A stretch of DNA of 64,000 nucleotides. Origin: Trichoplax sp. H2 (lineage: Eukaryota; Placozoa; Uniplacotomia; Trichoplacea). Within the stretch, counting starts at the first letter, position 1; every line of letters starts with the position of its first letter. Below the pieces are notes generated by a model. It did no database searches. It was not told the DNA's origin and worked only from the letters and a program-made list of their open reading frames with translations. The stretch is taken from contig NOWV01000007.1 of assembly GCA_003344405.1 (NCBI GenBank), forward strand, positions 1,116,001 through 1,180,000, read 5' to 3'. A program made the position numbers and the translations under genes. This document shows, piece by piece, positions 1-13,111 of this stretch.

Positions 1-223
1 TTTGCTTTTTACACTTAAGATTATTTTAAGCATTGTCCATAATTTTACTTATCTGTATAATCTTAAGGAAGTTTGGTGATTCTTTTTTTTTATATTATTA
101 TTCTATTTAGCATCGACTTTGAGTATTGCAGTTGCATGCAATGAATTTGATGATCCATGTCTATTTAAATGCGTATGTAGCGTGCTAAATGTATGTTGTG
201 TTTACAATATATTTGTGTAATAG

Positions 224-1398
224 GAAATTTAAAATTAAATAAGCGTGATAGGCAACAACGTCATAAGACTGAAGATGTAAAAGATGAAGGTGATGAATCT
301 ACAGAACGAATACAACGCGAACACGATAGAAGACACGCAAATAATGCTCGAGAGAGGTATGGTCTACATAAAATTAATTAATGCCGGAAATAAAGATGAT
401 CGATGGATTGATGTCGAATTGCTAACACTTATGGTTTCAATAGTTAATTAAATACTTCTCGAATTCATTTCTAATGTAGAATTCGTGTCAGAGATATTAA
501 CGAGGCATTTAAGGAGTTAGGGCGAATGTGTGTTATTCATGCACCATCAGAGAAGGCCCAAACTAAGGTAACAGACATATCCTACACGTTTTATGTTAGG
601 TTAAATAATTAAATATTCGCAGTGACATGCTTAAGTTGATTTTAATACAAGCAATGTAAAATCTGAGATTCTAATGAAATAAATATTAAATATACGTATA
701 TATTTAAAAGAACCATAAAATAGATGGTATTACTATATCACCGTTAACCGTAACATCGTAATTGTCAGAATATTTCAAAATTGAAATCGTAACCTTACTT
801 GAGTTTTTTATGACAATATTAGTTATCTATTTTACATCAATCGGTTCAAGTAATAACGCAGTTGGAAGCCCAAGTTCGAGGTAAATAGCATTATATTGCT
901 GTGGTAGTGATACTAATAATTCTATATATGCGGTACCATTTGATTACGGATGAAGAAACAAATTACTATTATTTCAACTTCTGTTATTCAAAATCGGATT
1001 GATAATTTGTTTGTAAAGTGATATACTAATCATTGATTTTGGTATATATTTTAGAACGGAATCTCAACCCTAAAGCAGCTTGCTTAAAACATCGTGAAGA
1101 AGAGAAAGTGTCTAGCGATAGTTACAGTCCATCATTTAAGAACTGTAACGATGACGATAATGAACTAGATGATAAATTCTTTCTTAATCTAAATAAAGTA
1201 GGACATCGTGGTAGTACTGATGATGATGATGATGCTATTGATAGTATCAATGCAAGTTGTGGTGGCAATAATAGACACCATGTTAATCAATTATTTGGAT
1301 CCAATTCAAATTGTCTAGCTAGTAACGATAATAACGATATTCCAAACGGAGATTTTAGCGAAATAACTAAGCGATCTGACAGTGGTACCAATATGTAA
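224..1398 (+). CDS. TCF4/TCF12-like: E-protein class bHLH transcription factor, 3' end of gene (partial)
   Basis: Four exons join in frame: 224-356, 480-567, 823-880 and 1055-1398 (stop at 1396-1398). They encode the basic region ([15 protein letters not shown]), helix 1 ([12 protein letters not shown]), loop (SEKAQTK), helix 2 ([19 protein letters not shown]) and the signature that follows the domain in E proteins ([18 protein letters not shown]). This is the E2A/TCF4/HEB/daughterless family, which binds E-boxes as homodimers or with tissue-specific bHLH partners. All splice phases agree: 356 ends in phase 2, 567 in phase 0 and 880 in phase 1. The 3' part is odd: after the domain there are about 100 more residues rich in Asp, Asn and Ser, including a run of five Asp, which is longer than the tail I know for vertebrate members. 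The N-terminal activation domains must lie left of the window; the first exon here starts in phase 1 and no upstream exon was recognised in 1-223. Confidence 0.93.
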
Positions 1399-4300
1399 GA
1401 TTTTGTATCGGTGATAGTATTAGCGAAATATTATCTGTTGTAGATTGATAATGAATATTAATGAGTAGATGTAATGTGCTTAGATAGGATGTTTAAGTAG
1501 CCCATTGGTGAATGAAGTAATGCTATCCAAAAAAATTAGCAGAAAGCAGTTATTTTCTCCAATTTAAATTTTAGATGTAGTGATTCTAAATGATCCTGAT
1601 TAACTTCTATATAGCTACTATTTTAAAATGCTTAATGTTACATTTTTTAATAATGTTTGGCACTTCTACATTGATGTTGATCATGAATTGAGAATGTTTA
1701 TAGAATTTTTCCCTTTTATTACTGCTGTGGTTCATGATTTGATATAATATACACACAATTTCAATGTCCATGTGTCGTATTTCAGTAGTGAAATCAGTTT
1801 TCAACATTATTGTTGTCTCGATTATCAAATTTTTAATTATTCGTTTATTAAAATTTGTATTAATAATAGATCATTGTTTTAACGATATCATTAACTAATC
1901 GTAGTTTCGGTATGAGAAATTGATTATTTTAGTTAGCGCTATTTGGTCTTTGGCGATATTCATAACAAGTAAATATGTTGTATGTGTTGAGAGAGGAATG
2001 GACGAATAGATAAATTACTAGATTTCTTTCATTGATTTACTTTGATTAACTGACTGTATATTTAGCTTTCATTTTATGATTGCGCTTGATCTCCTTTCTG
2101 CTAACAATAGCTGTTGTAATTAACTTATAGCTTGATATGCACTCTGACCAATACAGTGCCGTGGCAATGACCAATGCATATACATGATATAAATAATAAC
2201 GGTACTTTCGTTATAATAAATTTTGTTAGTAATTTATTGACATTGTATGTTCAAAGTAAATTTTCATCTACCTCTTATCTTATAGCTCGTTATTGTCTTG
2301 CTTAAATTAGGTTGTCAATGATTATAATCCGTGATTTATAATAACGGAAATTATTAATTATTGATGCCAAATTCATGAGTACTTACTATTATAAACTATC
2401 ATCCTTAAATCCGCCTAGCATATTGCATACTAATCTCGATTTTATCAATTGATGGTAACTGAATAGCTTGACCTACTGCTAGTACGTAGATCATTTTCCA
2501 TGGAAGAATTGACTATAGTTCACTAAAAAAGTCTTACGATACAGTTAGAATATTGCTCAAGATATACGACGTATTAATGTACTTAAGCAGTAAGTGAGTA
2601 TTCAGTTTTGTCGGTACAGTACGATTCGGGTAATACTTATAGTAGATAAATACCTGTAAGTACTGACAAGATTGGAGTAATTCAAGTACATGCACTGATC
2701 ATAGCAACAATTTTCTACTGATTCCATGATATCAATTGGATGAAATAGAACATAAAAGATTTTACAGACCACCATGACCTCATAGATTGAAAGAAGAAAT
2801 TTAGAAATAGTTTTATTTTCGATCATGTGTTTATGTTACTTGGAATTTGAAAATTTATATGTGTACGTCAATAGTGTATGCTGTAATTGATCCGTTACCA
2901 GGTCTGTACGTCAATACTACCTGTAAAGACTTGATTTATGTAAAATCGTATTCTTATTTACATCTTGACATGTTAGTTATAAGCCTTCCACGTAGTCTAC
3001 AAAAGGATATTCATATGCCTCGTGTGTATTTATACAAATTGATTATTCTAACTCTTTCAATAGAAACCATTTTATAGCTAGCCTTTACTGATTACTTATG
3101 ACTATGACTAGATTTTTGTCTTTTCTGCGCTTATTTGTTTTATTGGCAATACAGATAAATTATTCTCTCAATCGATACTATTTTAATCGAAAATCTTAGC
3201 GATAAGATTAGTATTTTTATTGGTAGACTTCATAAATTTCATCATCTGGTGTTTTTGTCTTATAAGTGCACTATCCAATTTCCCTATTAATTGCTTAGGA
3301 TAGATTGTAGTAATTATAATGATTATGATACGACTCTAAGTTGATCTTAGATTACACTACATTCATAAAATTTTAATTCATGCCTTGGTCTACTAAGCAT
3401 CTTATGGTATACATTAGACCTAATTAAAGAGGTATAATATTTATTAATAGAAAATTAATAGTTTTAGGCTATACATCTTACAATTAAGATAATTTTATAA
3501 AGCGATGCGCACAATAACTGTAATATCGACAATTTTTACTCCGTTTCTGTATAATTGGAATACAGTAAGAAATTAACTAGCAAGTTTTATTAACTAAGAC
3601 AATGTGATGACATATACTAAATCGATATAAAATTAATGTTCAGTTACGTATGACAATGAATGATTTTGCCAAGCTTTGATATATGCATGACTTATAATGT
3701 AATAATGATTGTATCTGATGCCATGTGGTTATACTTTATGCTTATCAATATGGTCCATTAATCGTATAAATTAATATACTGCTGTAAATTTCTCATCTGA
3801 AATTAGATAGGATACAAAAATTACAAATCATCTGGCCGATCTATCCAGTTAATTCTTACCCTTATTCCGAGCATAGATATCCAATCTTGATAGGAAAAAA
3901 TTCGGAATTGAGTAATTCATTTTAACATTATGGGAAATCTCTATTGATTATTACTTATCAATACTGATGATCAGTTTAGCCAAAAACAAAAGCTAATGCG
4001 TAGCTATTTTATGATTAGCTAAAGATCGTGTTTTGAGATTGAGAACGAATAAGGTCAATCGGTTATTGTGAGGACTTAAAAAAATCTAAATAATTTTAAC
4101 GCATAGTCTTATGTTCATGGCGGCAATACGAGTATTATGAATTAAAACTGAGAAGGAACACAAATAATAGGATTAACGATGAGAATTATTTAGATATCCT
4201 TATATTACTATCACTAAAGAATTTGATGGAACAAGCTGTAAGTCACATAAAATATAAATACTTCCTTTGCTAATTTCGAATAAATACCAAATTTTATTAA

Positions 4301-5088
4301 TGTATAGTTCCGTAAATAACCAAGATTAATTAATCTTTTACATAGATCGTATTACTTGCAATTCAAACATTTAAATTAGATTGCCAGAGATAATTTTTCA
4401 GCTAAATATTATGCATCGTTAATGATTAATTTATAATTATAATTGAGCTACGTTCAAGAATATTGATTCGTATTATTTATGCAGTGCAAGTAGTCATGAG
4501 GTAAGAATAAAATAAAAGTATCCCGATAGTGATGCATTCAGTTTGTTGTGTTTCTAAAGGATTAAAATGACTCAAAATTTCATTACTGAAATGTTTCTTA
4601 TTACATAATCACAAATGCTCGCGCTTTATTCTTAATTTTACAGCATTTATCAAAATTATCTGCAAAAGGAACATTATTTAATTGACAAATCGTGCATTGC
4701 TTTCGTTAAGCTATTTTCAGTGGCAACATTATTTACATATTTAAAATTAGTGACTGAAATTTTATCCCGAAAAAATTAAATGCAAGAAACTATTAGTACT
4801 AATGTGTCATTTTATAAATATGTTCATTGACTTATCATATGTCTTGATTTTATCAACCTGATATATACCATTGGCATACATATACTCTTATTCCATAATT
4901 TGCTCTATTAGTTATGCTCTATTCGATCGTCTAGAAATGAATTAAAATTCAATTATTTCAGCCAATAATACATAATAGAGTTTGATTAATGGAGATATCA
5001 TAATGCATGAGATTTATCTTATGGTGACTGCGTAGCTATCTTTTGCATCAATTTCTAATTAATGTAGATCAGAATAGCTAAATTGCAG
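1399..5088. other. Intergenic DNA, no gene recognised
   Basis: About 3.7 kb of AT-rich sequence between two convergent genes. The open frames here are all under 80 codons, are not conserved-looking and lack a credible splice context. No tandem repeat, transposon end or RNA gene was recognised. Confidence 0.6.
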
Positions 5089-8000
5089 CTAGTATTTTTT
5101 TAAAGCAAGTGTTGCATAGTCATAACAAATAGCTATACATAGATACCTGTCTGTAAGTTTTAATTGCATTACTACATCTACAAAGCAATGGCTGCTTACT
5201 TCATTACTGGGGTTCTTCCGGCTAATCGTACACTTTTTCTCGTTATACTAATTGAATTCTATAATCCCATTAATATCACAAAGATGGTTCAATATAATCA
5301 TTTATTACTGCAAATACGGTTTTGCAGTAAGCGATAATAGGTATTGCAATCTGTAAGTATGATTCATACCTCGTCTACATCTGCAGAACTTTCACTGCTT
5401 TTTCTCTTTCGTCTTCATAATATTAAAGCAAAAAAACGTTATTAACTTTGTAAGCTCGAAAGAGTAAGTTAATATATACTTCGGTACTAACTCTTTTTCT
5501 TCAAGTTTATCAATTGATGAAAGAACATTGACACCAACAGATTTTCTTTTTGTGGGTGTGGACTATTATGAATTTACATACAAAATAGGTTATTTGCCTC
5601 TAACGGTAAAAGTATCAGAAATTATTGAATATTTACCTCAACTATTTCTTTCAGTAATCGAAGTTTTTCATCGGTTTCCCATAGTTTTGATTTCATTTGC
5701 AATTGGCTAGCTTTAACTCTTTTATCCTATGGCAGAATATANNNNNNNNNNNNNNNNNNNNATAGGAAAGAAAGAAAAACCGCTTGAAGCGCACTTCAAA
5801 CGATCCAATCATTTGAATTGATCATCACATGACCGCCAGCGAGACCACACACCGAACCACAATGGAGTCAGCTATCACTGCGCATGTGTAATTCCAGCCA
5901 CTTCTTGAAAAAATAGGCCACAGTAACAGTATGGACATAGTTAACACCGAACCACAATGGAGTCAGCTATCACTGCGCATGTGTAAAACCAGCCACTTCT
6001 TGTAAAAATAGGCCACAGTAACAGTATGGGCATAGTGTACTGTACAGTAGACTATTAGAGAGTGGGTGGTCCAGGCCTGTGTGGTAGCAGATGTTACTGT
6101 GTACTGTAGGAAATCCATGAGCTTATGTGAATATAATGATTCAAGTATTATTGAAAATTACTTTTACTAACTAAGATAGAATCTTCAGCTCATCAGCTAC
6201 ATGCTGGTATAAAAATTGATACAGTTTTGATATTGATAATAGCATTTCAATAGAATTCCTATATTCTGAAGCGAATGTAAACATGCTGTATGGACGACTG
6301 TACACTGTACAGTACAGTACAGTAGAAGAAGACCACAGACGGAACGTTGTCGGTAGAGCAATGGCCAGCAAAAACGATATCATTACTACTGGCCCATCAA
6401 AGTCTGTTAAACTTGTACTCAAAATAAAATTAAATGAAGCTAATTACAACATGCTCATGGCAAGACAGAAAGGCCTTGGCCATAGTAGTTCTGAAATATA
6501 CAATTTTNNNNNNNNNNNNNNNNNNNNAAGTTAATATATACTTCGGTACTAACTCTTTTTCTTCAAGTTTATCAATTGATGAAAGAACATTGACACCAAC
6601 AGATTTTCTTTTTGTGGGTGTGGACTATTATGAATTTACATACAAAATAGGTTATTTGCCTCTAACGGTAAAAGTATCAGAAATTATTGAATATTTACCT
6701 CAACTATTTCTTTCAGTAATCGAAGTTTTTCATCGGTTTCCCATAGTTTTGATTTCATTTGCAATTGGCTAGCTTTAACTCTTTTATCCTATGGCAGAAT
6801 ATATATGTAACAACGGGGAATTGATCAACTAAAAAATATTACCATTACCATTACTTACACATTCTCGCTCCCATTTATCCCTCTCTTGGAAGACAGCTCC
6901 TCTAATAGCCTTCAATATTGAAAGAAAATAGTCAATATCAGCTAGCTTCGACCATGCAGCCATCGACAATTTTTAGTATACTTAAATAATAATGCATTTT
7001 ATATCCTAGTTGATTTCATATAACTTCAGTTCCATACTATAACATTACTATATATGTTTACCTCCTTTAACTTAGTTCTTTCTTGTTTTTCATCTTCAAC
7101 CATTCGTCTATGCTCAATTAACTAAAATGGCAGTACATAATAATTTTAAGTATCTTTGTAATCAAATGAAGCCCTCAAGTTTTATTGTATTGTGCAGTAA
7201 ATCAACCTGCAATTCGAGTTCCCTATTGCTTGTTTCAAAACCTTCGATATTCTTCTGCAATAGCTCGATCTTTTCTGAAGCATTTTTAAGCTTACGCTCC
7301 AAACTTTGTACCTCTCTATTTAAGATGTTGATCATTTAATTAATTTAACCTAGCCAGTAAACAGCATATTTAATATTGTTAGAGTTTCTTTATACTGACC
7401 TATCCTTGTTGGAAACTTCAGCTTTGAACTCATTTAAATTCTATTGTAAATTAACAATATGTCACACATTAAAATGATCGTCTGTTGCTGCATGATTATA
7501 TTGGTTAAGAATTAGGTATTGCTCAACCATCATAAAACATAGTTTTTTCTTATTATTTGTATTTATTTATACCTTTGACATGGCGTTATATTCACCTTCT
7601 ACCCGAATGAGCTCATTTCGAAATAATTGCTCTGATAAAAAGTTATAATGTAAGCTATAAATTACATTCATTTTGCATACGCCTTAATTTAACATTACGT
7701 TTTCTTTTGCGTTCATTATTTAACAGTTGGCGATTAGTAAATCGATCCTTAAGGAATTTCATCAGAATGGATAAAATCTTTTCATCATCGGCTGATGATA
7801 GCTGTAAGGATTGAGAGAAATACGAACTTGTAAATACCAGATATGTAAGCTACATTTCGTAGAAATTAAAAGCTAATCACGAATTACCAAGTAATTAGGA
7901 AAAGGAGGTCCAAGAGTTAGTGCAATTTCATCGCCACTCTCGTCTGAAGTTATAAATGATTAAATTTGGAAATGATTACAATAGATTCAGCTGAATGCTA

Positions 8001-11000
8001 ATAATAATAATTATAAATTAGATTCTGTTATTGTGCTAATAAGCAATAAAAATGATTATTAACATCAGCTATGCTTATATGTCATAGTTTTAGCTGCATT
8101 TTTACCAATCGCGGCTACAATTAACAAAGACTACTCAAGAAAAATCTTCTGAAATTTCTAACCTGTAAAGCCTCTTTCTGCTACGGCATCGGCAACTATT
8201 AATTTATTGAACGGTGGTGATAATAGAGATTATTTTTATTCACTATCAGCACATTAATGTTATATGAAAGTAACAAATCACCTTTTCTCCTTCCCGGCAT
8301 TAAACCTTCTGCAATACTACACAGGTGATTTAAATAGCAAATGATGAATCAAATAGTTAATCAATCTTTTCATACATGATTCATATGTAGTAGCAACTGC
8401 AAAGATTATGTAGATATAGTATTTTTATACTAGAAGCACAAAGTACGTACTCTATTTCCTTTGCGCGAGTCACAACTACTTCTTTTGTTACTTCAGCAAA
8501 TTTCATCACATGCTAAAATTTTCAGATTATTGATAATATGAAAATTACTATATAAAAATTAAGCACAGACTTTGTTATTGATGCAATATAAAAGGGCTAG
8601 AGCTTACAATACTCTCATCATAGTCATCCGCCAATGGATTAAGGCAAACAATTAAGCGAGCCTATACAGATATAAAATAAAACGCTAGCAGTTAAACGAA
8701 TGGTAAACCAGGCAGTATATTACAAAATGTCAAGGATGTAGCTACGTTAACCAAATTTGTATTAACTGACTTTGCCTTCGCCTTCAAAAAAGCTTTTAAA
8801 TAAGTGTGTCAGCTTAGAATCACGATATGGAACCATCTAAAATTGCAATTAATATTATTATATGCACTGTATAGAAGTTAATACTGCGCCGTGTAGTATG
8901 ATTGTAATTACTGTATATGATCCTTTTGCTTGATTATCTCGGAGGATTTCCATACATTTACGTAAAACCATTAAAGAAGAATTTATATTTCCTACAAGTC
9001 AAATTTTTATTGTCATAATGTTTCCCAGCGACAAGTTACTACCTTTCAATGGCAAGAGTAATCATTCTTTATAGTTACCTGCTTCTCTTAGTCTATCTCC
9101 GTCACTGTTGGTCCGTATTGTTCTTTCTGAACCCGCTAGGTCGACTAATGATAATTGGCTAACGGCCATCCTATTCTTGTCCTTTGTATTAAGAAAAGTT
9201 TTATATATACGATATTGATTTGCACTAAATGTAACAAAATAATGGATAATAAATTCGTAATGGATTGTTAACAAGAATTGCATTTTCATACACGAATTAA
9301 ATCTAATCCTGTAACATCCAGTGGGGCTTGAACCAGGCGAATATTAAATATGCTATGACTTCGGCTTGATTCATGGTTCAAACGGGTATAAGCTACACGT
9401 CTCCTTTGCTGCCCTAAAAGATTATAAAGTATTCTTTTTATAAAGCTTTTAGACGTTAGTAATATACGATTTGTAGCACCACATATTAACCTTTCAGAAG
9501 TAAAGCGTAGGCTTCATCTGCTGATCTGACTTCCACTTCAGTGCAGTTGCTAACAAACATGTTGTGATTCAGATCTTCCCGTAATATTTTGGAATTAGGC
9601 AGCCTTAAATAAAATTTGATACATGAATATTAACAATGCCATGATTAAAATTTATATATCGTATCGATCGTAAGCCAACAACATGAATAACATACTTGGA
9701 TTTGTTAATATCATTTGATGGCTCTTCTAGTAAATCGTATACGTAGTTGTTATAGATTTCAACCAATGAAACAAATACCGAGTATACATTATCTTCGTCG
9801 GCCTATTGAATGGTAAGTAGTAAATTAAATTAGGAACTAAAACAAAAAACATAGACTCTTAACTAGTTATCGTAATTATGCTTTTTACATTGGTAATTTT
9901 GGTGTCGTCATATATTCTCTTAATATCACGTCCAAAATCCGCCTGATTCCTAAACAATTAATAGGATGTCTTTTGTTAGTTATACACGTATATGTTAACA
10001 AATTGCAAGCATTAAGTGTTTAAAAATGGTGTTCTATTCAGTTATCAACATGACATTCAATAGAAACAGTTTAGGCTAAAGCCAACTTTAATGTGTTGAC
10101 ACGTATAGATGATGGCTTCTTTTCATTAGCACTTTTACGGTCTTGTTTTATATTGCATATTTCAAAGCTGTTCACTTTATCCGGTATGAATGTCTAAGTA
10201 TGTAATGATGAATTCAATAAAGATTTTATATGATTTTTCATTATGTATAGGTTGGCTGTTCGTATTAGAGCTATCAATGATATATTAGCTATATTATACT
10301 ATACGATTGTGATAATATTGATGCTAACACTTTGGGGAGCCATGAAACTTCCAATAGAGTTGAAGATAACGTCCAAACATCGCGGTAAAATCCCAATATC
10401 AGATGATGTTCCATTCATTGTGAACGTCTTGCCGGAGCATGTTATTCCATATGCAAATATTAATCCTAGACCCCATTATAAATACAATTCTCGATAATTA
10501 ATTCGTCATTCAATTTATCAATTCAGCAAGTAATGTACTGTATACTCAAAGCTTCCAAAGCAGTCAATATTACCATTCTTTCCATGAATAAAGTTTTCAA
10601 CCAAGGGTAAAGCGATGCGATTGAAAACATCTGGTTGATTTGCGCCTCGATCGAATACATGCTCAAAAAAATGCGATGTCTATTCAGTAGAAAACATGTG
10701 GTCTTAGGTCACATAAAATATACCATGTTATCATATATGGTTACGAGATAATTACAAATCATAAAGGATGCGGTTATAATCGTTATATTTTCTATTTTAT
10801 GCAAGAATTATCATGGAAGAAGTATTACCTGACCAAGCAATAGTATAAAAACGCTGTACGTTACGTACTGAAAATATACTATACGTAATTGCAATCATTC
10901 AACGTAACTTATCAATATTACGCACTGACCTCTGTTGCGTGATTCATTTTGGCAGCATTACAACCCTGCGGAAGGATATCATAAAAGTATTTGTTACCAC

Positions 11001-12145
11001 AATGATACTAATTATAGCGATGACAATTAAATAAAGAGAGAAGATTGTACACACGACTACAGCTAAAGCAATTGCGGACGTTACGATGATATATCTATTT
11101 CAACTAGCTATAGGTACAGAAATTGAATCATTGTCCGCTAAATGAAATAGAATCATGACATAGTCTAAATATGATCAAGAGCTACGTAACGTTACATTCA
11201 CAGGGTCGGTGTCATTAACGCTTCATGATGATTTCGTACAATATGGCTAAATACCTGAACCTTGCTAACATATCTACAACATCAGGGGCTTTGAGCAGAA
11301 TGACCACTACCGCAGTTGTAATTTATCATGCAATACTTAAACGATTACACAGATTTCCTCTCACATGTCAGGTACTTTATTTCTAGATTTAGTACTGGGG
11401 AAATGCAAGACTACGAAGACTATACGCAGTTTACTAATAAAATACTAAAGCAATGATGAAAGAGAAATTAACTTTGAGCGTAGATTGAATTCATTAGAAA
11501 GTCAGTGATACTACGATAAAGTTATCTAATTTAGTGAATGATATTGAAATGATGTTACTCTTCGATTTCAATTTTATGGCAACTTTTTACTTTATATGCG
11601 TAGATGAGCCAATAAATATTTTCGTGCTTTGGATAGCACAGTATAAGATACACATCAATTTTGTATTATGTATCACATCGTGCTGATACGACAAGAACAA
11701 ATTAATTGATCCATACCATAATTAATACAAACAATATATTTGCGGTCTTACTTGTGTAGGAATAAGTCGTACTTCTGTTTGGCTAACTGCTTGAGCGCAT
11801 GATTGTGTGCGATCTTTGGGCAATGGCCTAATCCTACAGTAAACCTACAAAGTATAGAAAGATAGAACATTCGATGTATTCATGAATTAAACAATAATAG
11901 TTAGCCATTGATTTCCATAGTAAACTACGATAAAATCAATCCATTTCCTCCATTTTGGTGAAAAGCAAGCAATAGCTATCATTATAAGAATGAAGATTGT
12001 AATTATTGCATACTAGCTATTTTATCAGGAGTACTGTATTATTTCAAATACACTAACTAACCTCTATGGGATCTTGTTCATTTCTAGCCTTCTTGGGCGT
12101 CTTACCGTTAGCTCTGGTAAATAAAAGTGTAACATTATCCATCAT
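5089..12145 (-). CDS. KIF23-like: KIF23/MKLP1-type kinesin, minus-strand paralogue
   Basis: Plus-end-directed kinesin-6 of the centralspindlin type, which bundles midzone microtubules in cytokinesis. Exons in transcript order (high to low): 12062-12145, 11752-11844, 10930-10965, 10574-10679, 10329-10465, 10087-10193, 9889-9949, 9696-9802, 9491-9603, 9292-9413, 9079-9181, 8912-8991, 8771-8836, 8608-8661, 8451-8512, 8282-8316, 8163-8195, 7888-7943, 7699-7801, 7573-7631, 7400-7440, 7207-7315, 7062-7121, 6859-6909, 6699-6788, 6550-6624. These give 681 residues in one frame. Motor motifs: [10 protein letters not shown]-loop GITCSGKT, switch I NHESSRSH, switch II DLAGSER; then neck and coiled coil. 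Exons 6699-6788 and 6550-6624 recur at 5637-5726 and 5488-5562 because of a false assembly duplication. Tail exons are probable at 5370-5412 and 5089-5232, but the phase from 5488 to 5412 does not join cleanly. Start chosen at the first ATG after an in-frame stop; the ATG at 12142 is an alternative. Confidence 0.9.
5466..5741. repeat. Assembly-duplicated segment, left copy
   Basis: This 276-bp segment appears identical to 6528-6803, directly abutting the N gap at 5742. It carries minus-strand kinesin exons (5637-5726 and 5488-5562). Identity up to the gap edge, with the right copy alone continuing into unique sequence, points to overlapping contig ends that were not merged. Confidence 0.85.
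5742..5761. other. Scaffold gap of 20 N
   Basis: Twenty N, the same length as the gaps at 6508-6527 and 56079-56098, so this is a fixed-size placeholder rather than a measured gap. Confidence 0.99.
5762..6507. repeat. Small contig between two gaps; second copy of the 13.1-kb repeat
   Basis: This 746-bp contig is nearly identical to 13112-13810. It differs by having two copies of an 85-bp unit (starting at 5861 and 5946) where the other locus has one, and by a shorter GTAC/ACAGT microsatellite. It sits inside the minus-strand kinesin between falsely duplicated ends, so it is either a misplaced allele of the 13.1-kb locus or another member of a dispersed repeat family. Confidence 0.75.
6508..6527. 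other. Scaffold gap of 20 N
   Basis: Second placeholder gap; with the one at 5742 it isolates a 746-bp contig. Confidence 0.99.
6528..6803. repeat. Assembly-duplicated segment, right copy
   Basis: Identical to 5466-5741 over 276 bp. It carries minus-strand kinesin exons 6699-6788 and 6550-6624 and continues into the rest of that gene, so this is the copy used in the gene model. Confidence 0.85.
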
Positions 12146-12552
12146 AGGAAATAAATTGTGCAATATTCTTCAATACATGCTCATAATTGCCCTTTTCATT
12201 TGGATTGCAGTCCATAATATATTATCAAAATACATATTGAAATGATCAACGGTAACTATTTAAAATAGATACGTTATGAAAGTAACTCATGTTCACAAAT
12301 AGAGAGTATCGTGGATAAATGATTCCATTCGGACAGCTTACCTTAATGACATTTTTCTCCTCTTTCTTATTGCAATGGATAATGTAAATTGCAATCGTGA
12401 TTGACCTGCTTGTAAAATAGATATAAAAATACTTAGTCATACAGTATACGAATATAGATTTAGAATACAATCCATTAAATTATTTTAATTCAACTAGTTT
12501 CAAGCTCACTTGAATAACGAACTCCCTGGATGCAAGTGATAGCGATGGCAAT

Positions 12553-12935
12553 AATCTTGGGTAATCTTCTGCAGACGATGACTCACTTCTAGTTTCTCTT
12601 CAATAGAAAACTATCCCCTATCGTACAAGTTGTGCTTGCAATCTTGCGTAATCTCTTGTAGACGATGGCTCGTTTCTAGTTTTACTTTAACGGATAACTA
12701 TCCACTGTCTTACCAGTTGTGCCTGCAATCTTGGGTATTGTCCTGCCGACGATGGCTGGTATCTAGTTTCACTTCAAATGGAGAACTTCTCCTCTCTCTC
12801 TCTCTCTCTCTTACAAGTAGTACCGACAATCTTGGGTAATCTCCTCTAGACGACAGCTCGTTTCTAGTTTCACTTCCAAAGGATTGCTATCCTCTGTCAT
12901 ACAGTACAAGTTAGGTCTTGCGATCTTGGATTAAT
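12553..12935. repeat. Degenerate minisatellite, ~87-101 bp period
   Basis: Five starts of the motif atcttgggtaat are seen at 12553, 12640, 12728, 12829 and 12923, each followed by an agacgatggctcgtttctag-like block. Spacings are 87, 88, 101 and 94 bp. A CT microsatellite (about 12791-12811) is embedded in the third unit. The array lies in the spacer between the divergent kinesins. Confidence 0.8.
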
Positions 12936-13111
12936 GGCTACAACGAGCTAATGGATGCCAGTGCAATGGTTAGCTTGAGGAAAGATTTTGTAGGATGTGG
13001 CTATTTCTTCATCCACAAAGGCATGTTTACTTTTCGTCAATGGCGGTTGAACTCTAGGTGATCGATGGCATGTACCAAACCCTATAGTGCAGTTACTATG
13101 CCAAGGGTCAG

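Noticed and set aside
5528-5710. 60-codon plus-strand frame, repeated at 6434-6772
   Set aside because: Antisense of kinesin coiled-coil exons; repeated only because of the assembly duplication.
10243-10497. 84-codon plus-strand open frame with a hydrophobic start
   Set aside because: It lies antisense over the P-loop exon (10329-10465) of the minus-strand kinesin, whose frame matches the KIF23 family.
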